Source of the DNA: Bostrychus sinensis
Lineage: Eukaryota > Chordata > Actinopteri > Gobiiformes > Eleotridae
Assembly: GCA_020698575.1 (NCBI GenBank)
Contig: CM036243.1
Span: 1,240,001-1,304,000, forward strand
DNA: 64,000 nt
Direction: 5' to 3'
The notes below the pieces were generated by a model. The model made no database searches. It saw nothing but the letters and a program-made list of their open reading frames with translations, and was not told the origin of the DNA. Below are positions 13,601-21,611 of the stretch, piece after piece. Position 1 is the first letter of the stretch, and the number at the start of each line of letters is the position of its first letter. The position numbers and the translations under genes are program-made.

Positions 13601-16600
13601 TTTTATCGGCTGATTTTATTTGCATTTGACTTCTGGATTAGGCTCATGTATGTGTTATGAAGATACTATAGAGTATGGAGGATTTTAATTTTCCATCCAT
13701 CCATCCATCTTCTTCTGCTTATCTGGGACCGGGTCGCGGAGGCAGCAGTCTAAGCAAAGATGCCCAGACTTCCCCCTCCACAGACACTTCCTACAGCTCT
13801 ACCGGGGGGACCCCAAGGTATTCCCAGGCCAGCCGGGAGACATAGTCCCTCCAGCGTGTCCTAGGTCTTCCCCGGGGCCTCCTCCCGGTGGGACATGCCC
13901 GGAACACCTCCCCAGGGAGACGTCCAGGAGGCATCCGGAACAGATGCCCGAGCCACCTCAACTGACTCCTCTTGATGTGGAGGAGCAGCGGCTCTACTCC
14001 GAGCTCCTCCCGGGTGACAGAGCTCCTCACCTTATCTCTAAGGGAGCACCCAGCCACCCTGCAGAGGAAACTCATTTCAGCCGCTTGTATCCCGGATCTT
14101 GTCTTTTCGGTCATGACCCAAAGCTCATGACCATAGGTGAGAGTAGGAACGTAGATCGACCGGTAAATCGAGAGCTTTGCCTTTTGGCTCAGCTCCTTCT
14201 TTACCAAAACAGACCAATACACTGACCGCATTACTACAGACACTGCACTGATCCGTCTGTCAATCTCACGCTCCATTCTTCCCTCACTCGTGAACAAGAC
14301 CCCAAGATACTTAAATTCCTCCACTTGAGGCATTAACTCCCCTCCAACCTGGAGAGGGCAAAATGCTCAAAATGTTTGTTCACGTGGAGTCACATAATTT
14401 CAGAATGCACATTTGACATTTTTGAACAGTTACACCCCATCCAAGCACCTAGTTCCCCCAGAGCCATCCATGTAACCCAGGCCAGGTGATGGGCCAAAAC
14501 AGTAGCTAAGCAATAAAGAACAATATAATGGTAAAGACACAAAACAAACTACAAATGACAGAATGTAAATTTAAAAAAAAGAGAAAAAAATACCTACAGA
14601 CATCTACTGCTTTCCTGGTGGGTAAAAGCCATAGAGTACAGAATGAAGTGGTGCTAAATTTCTGTCAGTGTCAGTGATATCCACAGAAATAGTAATATAC
14701 AGTACACACATAGGGGCGTAGCCAGGATTTTTTTTACTGGTGGGCCAGCTGGGTCCTGTCATTTTAAGATGGTGGCACATGTAGGGTGACCACCTGTCCC
14801 ACTTTTGGTTGTACTGCACAGCCATTTAGTCCTCTGCCCCACTTATTAAGGTAATGTCCCTCTTTTTCATTGGTGCTCAGTGGATCTTATCAAAAAGTGT
14901 GATTCAAGTTAAAAACAACATAGTCAGGTCAGTATTCCTTGTGTAAAATGTAGAATAAATATTTGTGGACGTCCCATCTTGATGGGTGTAATATGGTTGT
15001 TGTCTTCCTGCCTCTATGCTTCAGGACAGACCTCTCTTTGGAGCTGTGAGCTGGGGTTGGTGCTGGATTGTTTTGAGAAAATACAGACTGGGAGGTTTAA
15101 TTTTTTTCTGCTTCACCTTTTTTATTTTATTGACTAAAGTCTTAGTAACATTACTTTGCAAAATGTGTTTTGTTGGTATTAAAAACAGCACATCAAATAT
15201 GCTATAAGCCCTAAACTGAAGCAACTTGTATCTCAGTAAAATAGTAAGTTAGATTTGTTTATCAAAAGACTTATTTCTGGAGTCTGTCCCACTTTGTCCC
15301 ACTTTTTGTACTTTTTGAGGTGGTCACTCTAGGCACAATGGCAGATACTAATACAAAAAATGTGAATTATCTTCTGTATTGTTCTGAAGCCAGTTATTTG
15401 TATGGAGTTAGAGACCTTTTTATGGTTTGAGGAAGTTAGGAGCTGAGCCATGATGTCTGCCGCTCACAGAAGAGAAAGTTGTGACACACAGGTGTTAAGT
15501 ATGTAACTAATTTACTGGGGAGTCTGAGGGGTCCTCCCCCAGGGAAAAAATCCATATAACAGACAATATTTGCTTTAGCTGACTATAGAGTAAGTAAAAC
15601 AATCAATCCCTCCAGGATTTCGCGGGCATTTTTTGTGATTGTTGTGGGCTATAATGCCTGATTTTGCAGGGGATTTTCTTAAATGTTGCCCTAAAAGTAG
15701 TGATTTTTTTGTCTATAATTCACAGGTAAAAAGTACCAGAGATGATAAAAATATACTGTTACTTAGGCTTTTTCTTAAAAATATTAGCTAGAACTATAAA
15801 AACTAACAAAATCTGTTTTTAAACATATATGAGGTGGTAATTAATCTAATTAAAAATACCTGTATTTGAACAGGCCAAGCGTACCTAGTTTTTTTAAATG
15901 ATACTGCTGTATTATTAGGCTAGTTGCTTTTGTTTTTTTGAGGGGGGCTATTACACTGCCTCTGATTCTGATTCTGATTCTGTTCCACTCAGATCTTCTC
16001 TGGTGATTCCTTTGTTGTGTGCTGTAGAACATCATTAAAAAAACAGAGGAACCTATTGCTGTGCTATAGGTTTTCTGGAAGGTTATTAGCCTGCAACATT
16101 AACATTTAAAGAACAATGACCTCAAACTTCATTGTTGTCTAAATACGCATCCCATTCAACTTTTTAGACAACTTCATGGCAACGCAGACGGGCTTTTCAG
16201 AGTGACACCAGACAAAACTAGAAAGTACCGCGTTCGTCTCCTCCTTCAGTCCCATCCACTCATGCTGCAGCTGGTGAGGACCTGCACTCGTGCGCTCGAC
16301 CTCCGCGAATAGCTGCGCGCTGCTCCTCCATGCCGCTCTGTGAGTACGCCCTCCGCGCTGCACCTCCGCGTTGCTCCGCGCCGCTTTGTCTGTGGCTCAA
16401 CCCGACCTCGACACGCATTACTAGAGCGCTGCTGCTGAGAGAGAGAAAAGCTGCTCTGCTCAGAACAGGGAACGGCCCACAGACAGCGGTAAGTGCAGCA
16501 AAATGAAGTTTTAAAGGAAAATCTCGGCGATAATTGGCCAAAGTTGCGGAAAAGTTGCGGAGTTTGCACAAAGTTCCAGGGTCACGCTGAATTTGCAGGG

Positions 16601-19600
16601 TTTGCTTGATTTTGCGTTAATAGTTGAGATCGCAACATCGCGAAATCCTGGGGGGACTGAACAATGTCTGTAGTGTGTGGGAGAGCTGAACTGTCTGATA
16701 GCATGTTGTTGTTAATTAGTGCAATGTGTTCGATATTTTTGCTTTAACAAACTTACAACAACTTACTAACAACTTTGTCTACATCAAAACTTTTCATGAC
16801 AGTCTAAGGCTCTCACAGTCTGTACTGTCTGCTCCTGTCATCTCCTGTCACCTCCTGTCTGCTCCTGGCAGCTCCTCTGTGCAGCACTAATGCCTTTCCT
16901 TTCAGGCTCTGCCAGAACAAAGTTGTTTCAGCTGCTGGAAGGGATGAAGCTTTATTCTGAAGGGTCACAGGAAGTGGTCGATTGCTGTTAACAGAAACTT
17001 TACAGTGCTTCTCCATCCAGCCTGCTTCTCCTCTGCTCTTCTCCATCTCTCCTCTTACTTTTGATCATAATTAATAACAAAGTTATTTGAAATAATTATC
17101 TCTTTTGTAATAGTTTTTGAATAAAAGAGACACTGGACCTAAAAAACACCACGGCTGTTCGCAGATAGAGAGCGCGTCTTGTAATGAAGCCTAAACGCTT
17201 TCACAAATGTTAATGGTGTATATCTCCGTGATTCGTGAACCTATCAACATGAAATAAAAACTGACACAAAGCTTGAGGTCTTATCTGTCAGTATGATTTA
17301 GCTTCAGGTCTCTGTGTCAAACCATTTATTTTACAATCCCTGCGCAAAGACGTAATGTCAATCAGTCACGCCAGTGTCATTATGGACCTACGCGCAGGAC
17401 CTCTCAGGGGGGGCCGATGGGGTGGCGAAGCTCTGCCCAACAGCGGCCATGGCAACCCTAGGCCACCACAGTGGCTATGCCACTGCTATGGTCGCTAGGT
17501 TTCTTTTAAACTGGTGAGATTATTTTCTTTATATTTGTAAAACAGTGCCCACCTAATGGTAACGTGCATATGTGCAGTACCTCAAAATTTTGGGTAGAAT
17601 GAGTCCTGCAGTTGTCTATTGCGTTTGTATAAGCAACACTCAGTGACACTAGCTAAGCGGCTAGCGCTAGCTTAGTGGCTAGCAATAGCTAGCAATCTTA
17701 CTCTTACAATACTTATAATCATTGTTGCTATTGTATGGTGCCCGTATTGTTGCTGTCAGACTACTGCGAGTGTCGTCATATATATCGCAGTACATTTCTT
17801 TTATGTTCTACTTATGAGAAATACAAGAAGGTTGTGACATTCACACCTTCTCACCAACTGGCCATTCTAGAGACCGTGACTGTGGTTTCAGCGTACAGCG
17901 CTGCCGAGCCGTGCTGTGTCTGCTAGGGGTGGGATATAATGCTGCCTGCTACACTCGCAAAACAGCGCCCTCTAGTCAGTTTTCCACTTACTACCCACAA
18001 TGGCTTTAATGCTGTTTATCTAATCTAAAACTCACAAACCGGGCTAGGAGTGCATTCATCAGAGAGGCAACAATAAAACCAAAGGTCACACTGAAAGAGC
18101 TGCAGAGCTCCACAGCAGAGACTGCTGTATCTGTCCCAGGACCACTCTGAACCATACACTCCACAGAGCTGGGCTGTGTGGAGGAGTGCTGGAAGCTTCT
18201 TGTTGGAAGAAAATAATAAGAAAATATGTTTTGTGTTTGCCAAAAGGCACGTGGGAGACTCCACAAACACGAGAAGGTCCTCTGTCCAGAGACAATTAAA
18301 ATGAGCCATCAATGAAAGATGCTATGTGTAGCACAAACCTGGCCCCTGACTGTGGTCCCTCTCTAAAGAGAAGCCTGGTGATGGCAGTGTCCTGCTGTGA
18401 GGATATTTGTCATTGGTAGGGACTGGGAACCTGCTCAGAACTGAAGGAATGAAGGATGGAGCTAAATACAGGAACATTTGAAGAACATGAAGAAAACGAC
18501 TGAAACTGTGCTGTACAATGCATCCAACCTGAAGGAGCTGGAGCTGTTTTTAGATGAAGAATGAGCACAAATCCTAGTGATTTTATGAACTGTGCTCATA
18601 AACACTTATTCTAATAAAGTTGGAGCTGAAAGTCCTTCAGAAGCTGGTTTTACAGAAGACTAACTTGAGAGGCTAAATACTTTTGTACACTCAAGTTTTC
18701 TGTTTTTTTTTTTTTTTTTTTTCATTTCTAATTTGCTTCACAATAAAACATTTTTTGCATTTTCATAGTTGTTGTCATGTGATGTAAAGTTACTGACATG
18801 AACCTCTCAATGATCCATTTAAATTCCAGGTTGTAAGGCACATATGCCAAACTCTGGCCCGCGGGCCAAATGTGGCCCGCAGGATTATTTCTTTTGGCCT
18901 GCGAGATCATTTCCATTTTATATTAATAATGGCCCGCCGATATATTGTGCTCGATCTGTTTGAACTACATCTCCCATAATGCACTGCAGAAGCGGCACTG
19001 CCCCTCCCCCGCTGTTTTAGCGAGCAGCATTTAACGAGCCGCAGGAGCAGAGAGAGAGTGAAGGATTCTCCAACAGGAAATTTAACTTTCCACAAAAGAA
19101 ATGGGCAAAGAGGGGTCAGTGAGAGCAGGAGCTTCTTAAACACTGGGACTCTCTGTAAACGCTCTACACTTTGTTTGTTGAGCTCATGTAGCAGTAATAA
19201 AACCACGCTCCAACCGCACAGCAGTGTAAGAACATCTCCTTTACAAACCGTACGTCTTTAAAAACAGAAAACCAAGTTGTGTCAGTAAAACCAAGTTATC
19301 AGCAGAGAGTTGTCAAAGTTCATTCACAGCACTGCCCTCCGTCGCTCTTTTTCCTTTCTCTCTGTCGCTACTTGTGCTCTAATGCTCTCATTAACACACA
19401 GCGAGCTAAACCTGCCCAGAAACAGGTATCATCCTGCTCACACTGTGTCCTGCAGAGGACAGAGAGGTGGACAGCAGTTTGCTCAATAAATGTTAAATAA
19501 GCCTATAATACGTGTTTGTGTGTAGGAGCTGACTCAGCTTAAAGTTGTGCTGGGCTTACATAAGGGGCATGGCATGCACCTAAATATTTATCTGCTGGTA

Positions 19601-20644
19601 GTACACTGTCACAGTAAAACAGAGTGGACCTGATGAAAACACCTGTCGTATATGAGGAGTTAGGTAACTGTGGCAGTAAATAATACTTAATAAATAATTG
19701 GCCAGTGTTAGTCAGTAGTCTGTGGCCTATTTGTTGTTATTTGTTGAGTTCCAAGTTCTGATTTAAAACAAAACTACAAAGCCCGTTAAAACCACAAATC
19801 TACACCTGTAGTTCTGTGGGGAAGTATTATTCTATGTTAAAAAGCCTATTGTAGCCTAACTGAGAACAAAAATACAGTAGGCTGGCTTTATTATTTATAC
19901 AATTCTCTTATTCGGCCCACGACCAAGACACAAGTTTGACACCCCTGTTGTAAGGCAACAATAAAGGAAAAATGCTAAGGGGGAACATACTTTTGCTTAC
20001 CACTGTATATTGCAAATAGTACAGTCTGGATGTAACTAATTACCAATACCACTTTTTAAAATCCATTGTTATTTTTGCGTTGGGATGGCTTAATATACAA
20101 AACTCATACTCAGCTCTATCGTGGTGGCTACTTGTGGGCACCCTTTGTTTACATTCTAAAAATTGCATATTAAAATATTTTCTAAAATATTTTATTTCTA
20201 AAATAAAATGTTTTTTAATATTTTTTGTATTTAAATTTTTTTTTTTTTTTTTGATTTGTTCAATTTGCATCTGTCCTTGTCATAAAAATTCTAATTTCAT
20301 TTAAATTAAAAAAATTAACCCTTTTGCCTGTTAATCACACAATGTCTGCGATTACATAGGGGCCAAAAATATAAAATCACCTTTTATCAAATAATTTATG
20401 TCATCTAAATTATTTTATATTCAGCATTTGAGGTAAGTGTATGTCAATAAAAAACAGTATCAATACTTTTTTATACAGTTTTTATTAGACCTTTATTTAA
20501 CCAGGAAAGTCCCACTGAGATATAGAATATAATATAAATTCTATCATCTTAACCCTTTAAATACCAGATGCCTTATTACGTTAACTATTTAAAGGGACTT
20601 ACCCAGAAAGGATCCAGTCCGCTCAGTCTGCACAGAGCCTCCAT
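1456..20644 (-). CDS. ABCC-family (MRP-type) ABC transporter, N-terminal half, exons 1-9 (abcc1/abcc3/abcc6-like)
   Basis: Gene-level entry; the nine exons are listed separately. Joined phases (0,0,0,0,0,2,2,2,0 at exon ends) give an open frame of about 388 residues with no stop. It follows the ABCC long-type layout: a five-helix TMD0 (residues ~1-200), the L0 linker with the PCPE-ASFLS-FFFWF and GY-PL-SDLWAL signatures (~203-265), then the first two helices of TMD1 (~290-388). Members of this family export glutathione, glucuronide or sulfate conjugates and organic anions across the plasma membrane, or vacuolar-type membranes in some species. Walker motifs are not in the window because the gene continues past position 1. 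Similarity is mixed: exon 1 starts MEALC as in ABCC3, exon 2 resembles ABCC1/3, and the GFSSDPVR stretch of exon 5 resembles ABCC6. The paralog is therefore left open. Introns are heavily transposon-loaded, and intron 3 is a minisatellite. Confidence 0.9.
2027..2215 (-). CDS. ABCC exon 8 (L0 end and first TMD1 helix)
   Basis: 189 bp with donor GAG|GTGAGT. The acceptor GTTGCAG at 2217-2216 was preferred over a nearer CAG at 2184 because only it keeps phase with exon 7. It encodes a charged stretch (LLQAEKKRQN) and then a helix with the motif FGLYFLCGSVCLVLHDVAMF and PQIL, homologous to the first transmembrane helix of TMD1 in ABCC proteins. The intron to exon 7 is only about 100 bp. Confidence 0.88.
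2318..2446 (-). CDS. ABCC exon 7 (L0 linker)
   Basis: 129 bp with acceptor GTTTCAG and donor CAA|GTGAGA. It encodes the L0 linker signature LKGYHCPLQASDLWALRDPD followed by SSEQIMLKVEKTW, closely matching the G-Y-x-x-P-L-x-x-S/K-D-L-W-S-L consensus of ABCC proteins. This juxtamembrane linker is needed for trafficking and substrate handling in the family. The first base completes a codon split with exon 6, and the exon ends with two bases of the codon finished by exon 8. Confidence 0.9.
2815..3203 (+). mobile_element. LINE reverse-transcriptase fragment (family A)
   Basis: A truncated non-LTR retrotransposon piece in ABCC intron 6, antisense to the gene. It contains recognisable RT text: KSDLFPVHVGLR, then RSQGPGGVQFG, the catalytic LLFADDIVLLAS box, and KSEAIGLDR followed by PQVEEFQYLGVL in another frame. 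A stop and frame changes break it. It belongs to the same family as the fragments at 13692-14362 and 41508-42745. It ends abruptly where the displaced 41-bp-repeat copy begins. Confidence 0.75.
3211..3236. repeat. Displaced single copy of the 41-bp splice-donor repeat
   Basis: Twenty-five of 26 bases match the unit of the tandem array at 3681-3841, including the donor-like ACTCACCTGA (GGTGAGT on minus). It lies in intron 6, about 450 bp from the main array and beyond exon 6. Confidence 0.7.
3518..3579 (-). CDS. ABCC exon 6 (L0 start)
   Basis: A 62-bp micro-exon with acceptor TTCTTTGCAG and donor CAG|GTAACT. It reads KQCPEECASFLSQFFFFWFS plus two bases of the next codon, matching the PCPE-x-x-ASFLS-x-x-FWW element that opens the L0 region of ABCC transporters. 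Phase 0 at the start matches exon 5 and phase 2 at the end matches exon 7. Confidence 0.88.
3681..3841. repeat. 41-bp tandem repeat that includes the exon 5 donor
   Basis: About four copies: 3681-3721, 3722-3762, 3763-3803 and a shorter 3804-3841. The last unit is partly coding (end of ABCC exon 5), and the 3763-3803 unit carries the genuine exon 5 donor. The two outer units carry the same splice-donor text on minus: CTCAG|GTGAGT, and CTCAA|GTGAGT in the second. The repeat therefore multiplies the 5' splice site into the start of intron 5. The unit length of 41 is not a multiple of three, so use of an outer donor would shift the frame. Confidence 0.85.
3796..3918 (-). CDS. ABCC exon 5 (last TMD0 helix)
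   Basis: 123 bp, 41 codons, phase 0 at both ends. The acceptor is GGCTCATAG and the donor CTCAG|GTGAGT. It encodes GFSSDPVRFTVFLCVVLLQ and then IVQLVLTCFSDHQP, the fifth TMD0 helix with the family's LVLSCFxD-like end. Its 3' end and donor lie inside the 41-bp tandem repeat. The GFxSDPVR start is most like ABCC6, although the rest fits ABCC1/3 as well. Confidence 0.88.
3919..4893. other. ABCC intron 4, nothing else recognised
   Basis: AT-rich intron sequence between exons 5 and 4. Short ORFs here have no recognisable motif. No transposon ends were identified. Confidence 0.5.
4894..5031 (-). CDS. ABCC exon 4 (TMD0 helices 3-4)
   Basis: 138 bp, 46 codons, phase 0 at both ends, with donor CAG|GTAAGT. 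It encodes VLSVCVIQVERLKGVFSS followed by a hydrophobic helix (VVLFFFWLLMVLCS), matching the LIQxERxxGVQSSG...FW block of ABCC TMD0. The acceptor GACTGACAG is itself the end of the first unit of the intron 3 minisatellite, so there is no ordinary polypyrimidine tract upstream. The first bases of the exon (GTGCTGTCGGTGTGTG) also resemble the repeat. Confidence 0.88.
5032..10728. repeat. 16-bp minisatellite filling ABCC intron 3
   Basis: About 5.7 kb of head-to-tail units alternating two 16-bp forms. On plus they read AACACACCTGTGAGTC and AGCACACCTGTCAGTC, with frequent 18-bp variants (extra CA); length implies roughly 350 units. The array covers all but about 60 bp of the 5,760-bp intron and touches the acceptor of exon 4. 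On the transcribed minus strand each unit reads GACTGACAGGTGTGCT or GACTCACAGGTGTGTT. It therefore combines a branch-point-like CTGAC, an acceptor-like ACAG and a donor-like CAG|GTGTG. Short plus-strand ORFs rich in S-Q-H-T are a by-product. Higher-order duplications of 894 and 960 bp are visible. Confidence 0.97.
10792..10914 (-). CDS. ABCC exon 3 (TMD0 helices 2-3)
   Basis: 123 bp, 41 codons, phase 0 at both ends. The acceptor is TTTCAG and the donor TTG|GTAAAC. It encodes ALAVILSCFCLVELLYLYVL (helix 2), a short charged loop KEELHH, and NVVFLLGPLLRIISL, which runs into helix 3 in exon 4. Position and pattern match the ALGFLLWxxxxxDLFYSF...P.FLVSPxLLG block of ABCC proteins. Confidence 0.88.
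11372..11848 (-). mobile_element. Tc1-like element, 5' remnant
   Basis: Element oriented on minus. The TIR end (…TTTTTTGAGCAGTG) is followed by TA at 11849-11850. Inside is the start of a Tc1-type transposase with a helix-turn-helix: HPTQVAQVVQLIQDGTSMRA and VSRAWRRYQETGQYIRRRGG. The copy stops at about 11372, so the catalytic domain and the other TIR are gone. It sits in ABCC intron 2. Confidence 0.8.
11870..12530 (-). mobile_element. L2/CR1-like LINE reverse-transcriptase fragment
   Basis: Decayed RT on minus. The best open stretch (11884-12219) has WIQIYLTERHQYVQMGEF, the motif GVPQGSILGPKLFNLYINDI and the catalytic box LVLFVDDTNIF (FVDD in place of FADD), ending LSLNLDKTKVMF. Upstream, to about 12530, other frames give traces of the SKILEKLFNNR and YGFR-like blocks. 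Truncated at both ends. Confidence 0.78.
12531..13302. other. ABCC intron 2 remainder, no gene
   Basis: AT-rich intron sequence with a poly-A run near 13000. Nothing else was recognised. Confidence 0.5.
13303..13482 (-). CDS. ABCC exon 2 (TMD0 helix 1)
   Basis: 180 bp, 60 codons, phase 0 at both ends. The acceptor is GTGTTCCAG and the donor ACG|GTGAGC. It encodes DWNLTWYTEQPDLTQCFQQ followed by TVLVWSPCIYLWICSPFYLL. This matches the ABCC block with an N-glycosylatable DWN-x-T followed by the first TMD0 helix (PC-x-YLW). NLT is a potential extracellular N-glycosylation site near the N-terminus, as in MRP1. Confidence 0.9.
13692..14362 (-). mobile_element. LINE 3' end (family A)
   Basis: A 180-residue open stretch (13791-14333) is the C-terminal end of a non-LTR retrotransposon polyprotein: MPQVEEFKYLGVLFTSEGRM, LTYGHELWVMTE, RSQLRWLGHLFRMPPGRLPG, then RPRGRPRTRWRDYVSRLAWE. 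It is followed by a short 3' UTR and a (CCAT)n tail at 13694-13710. The tail repeat, and 5' truncation inside the RT, are typical of LINE insertions. Clade (RTE- or I-like) was not settled. It lies in ABCC intron 1, same strand as the gene. Confidence 0.88.
14782..15331. mobile_element. hAT-like MITE
   Basis: About 550 bp bounded by inverted termini TAGGGTGACCACCT (left) and AGGTGGTCACTCTA (right). The near-identical flanks GGCACATG and GGCACAAT fit a decayed 8-bp target duplication. Inside are two copies of a TCCCACTTT-type motif near the ends and no transposase. Confidence 0.7.
15604..16659. mobile_element. Non-autonomous DNA transposon with GC-rich core
   Basis: Inverted ends CCTCCAGGATTTCGCG and, on the other side, CGCGAAATCCTGGGGG. 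Both sides are flanked by AACAAT (15598-15603 and 16660-16665), giving a perfect 6-bp direct repeat. The related copy at 39-41 kb lacks the insert, so it post-dates family X. The middle (16200-16480) is unusually CpG-rich for this window. Overlapping minus-strand ORFs there show no family motif. Confidence 0.65.
17487..18009. other. Intronic sequence with GCTAGC-rich patch
   Basis: Part of ABCC intron 1. A short degenerate GCTAGC/TAGCTA-rich patch occurs at about 17650-17700. No gene or element boundary was recognised. Confidence 0.4.
18010..20005 (+). pseudogene. Tc1-like transposase remnant, split by a hAT-like insertion
   Basis: Plus-strand traces of a Tc1/mariner transposase with several stops: PKVTLKELQSSTAETAVSV, then FAKRHVGDSTNT in a second frame, then SLVGTGNLLRTEGMKDGAKY from the catalytic domain. 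The 3' side ends with a Tc1-type terminus (CTTACCACTG followed by TA at 20006-20007). The 5' end and the first TIR were not found. A hAT-like element (18839-19947) lies between the coding part and the terminus. Confidence 0.75.
18839..19947. mobile_element. hAT-like non-autonomous element
   Basis: Inverted ends CACATATGCCAAACT and, on the right side read inward, CAGGGGTGTCAAACT, aligned over 15 bp. A perfect 8-bp target duplication TTGTAAGG lies at 18831-18838 and 19948-19955. The termini (tggcccgcgggcc near the left, cggcccacga near the right) are those of a widespread vertebrate hAT-type repeat. No transposase ORF. Confidence 0.85.
20603..20644 (-). CDS. ABCC exon 1 (start codon and first 14 residues)
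   Basis: 42 coding bases reading MEALCRLSGLDPFW, then donor TGG|GTAAGT. ABCC proteins begin with a very short first coding exon of this type, ending in a W codon just before the DWN of exon 2. The ATG has A at -3 and G at +4, a strong initiation context. Phase 0 fits exon 2. Intron 1 is about 7.1 kb. Confidence 0.87.
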
Positions 20645-20785
20645 CCTGTTTGTCTTCCACTCCGTCTTCACCTCGTCTTTTGTTTGTGCTCTTATCAGAT
20701 AGTTGTTCTGTTCTATGGCTCACACCTGCGCTGGTGTAAATGTCTATCCATGTCAGTGGTGTTTTGCACCTGTATATATTTGTGC
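20645..20785 (-). promoter_or_regulatory. Possible ABCC 5' UTR and TATA-like promoter
   Basis: Upstream of the start codon on minus the sequence stays without an in-frame ATG close to the start. A TATATA stretch lies at 20773-20780, about 130 bp from the ATG. No CpG island is apparent. The site is weak evidence, and an upstream non-coding exon is equally possible. Confidence 0.25.
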
Positions 20786-21611
20786 GTACAGTTATTTGAC
20801 ACACAGGTGTGAGCTGTGACATGCACAGTGTGTTCCTCTCTGACACTGCTCTGATACATTCTGTCTTACTGTAAACATCACAGTGGCCAGTCACTATAGG
20901 AACCTGCACACTACACAGATATACTTAAACATCTATGAGCAGACAGTCAGCAGTCACCAGTTACACAGAGGGCCATTAATAACAGAGGACCATTCACTCA
21001 CATTCATTCCTATGAGGCATTATCATCCATCTTCTTCAAATCATCGAGCTTGCCCAGGTTTCTCCTTGTAAAACCCTTTGCTCACATGCGCTGTACTCCA
21101 GACTTTCTCAGAACTTTTGCCCGAACGTGTGAACACAACAGTGCAATGAATGAGCGTGAGCGCTAAGTGGGGTTATCCTCTTGAGCAGTGGCCCCTTAGT
21201 AATGAGGAGCCTCAGTGCAGATTTTTAGAATGGGCCTCAGTGATATAAAGCCAAATTTAATTTATCAAATGTGGCAGCCAGCTGTGTTTACAGTCAGCAG
21301 AGTTTATTTCAAAATACTTCTTATTTTTAAAATTAGTGCTTGTATCAATCATAAGAAAACACATTCATTTCCTGAGATAAACTCGCTCACAGAAGACACA
21401 GATCGATCCAGGTCTTATCATTTATAATGAGTATGTTAAATGTCACATAAATTAAACTGGTTTCAAGGTAAAGACTTGACCATAGACAGGCCAGGGCCCA
21501 CTCACAGGGGCCCTAAACTCCCTGGGCCCCAGTGCAGTTGCACTGGGTGCACTGCCTGATGTTTCACCCCTGTTCCTGAGGCTGAAGTGAGGGCAGTGCT
21601 GAAACTTTACT
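20786..21611. other. Region upstream of ABCC, no gene
   Basis: Mixed sequence with short uninformative ORFs. Two GGCCCC-type patches (about 21185-21235 and 21490-21560) suggest an old mobile-element remnant, but ends could not be fixed. Confidence 0.35.

Larger units (their letters stand above)
14706..17486 (+). mobile_element. DNA element family X, copy 1 (carries two later insertions)
   Basis: Most of this stretch recurs in inverted orientation at 38937-41507. Matching blocks include 15411-15545, 16670-16850 and 17040-17450. The ends read GGGGCGTAGCCAGG on the left and, inverted, GGCATAGCCACTG on the right, so terminal inverted repeats are likely. After subtracting the hAT-like element at 14782-15331 and the element at 15604-16659, about 1.2 kb remains, with no transposase ORF. 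Family not identified. Confidence 0.6.

Noticed and set aside
16139..16571. Overlapping minus-strand ORFs in a GC-rich patch as a host gene
   Set aside because: They lie wholly inside a transposon with defined ends, have no splice or domain support, and arise from the high GC content.
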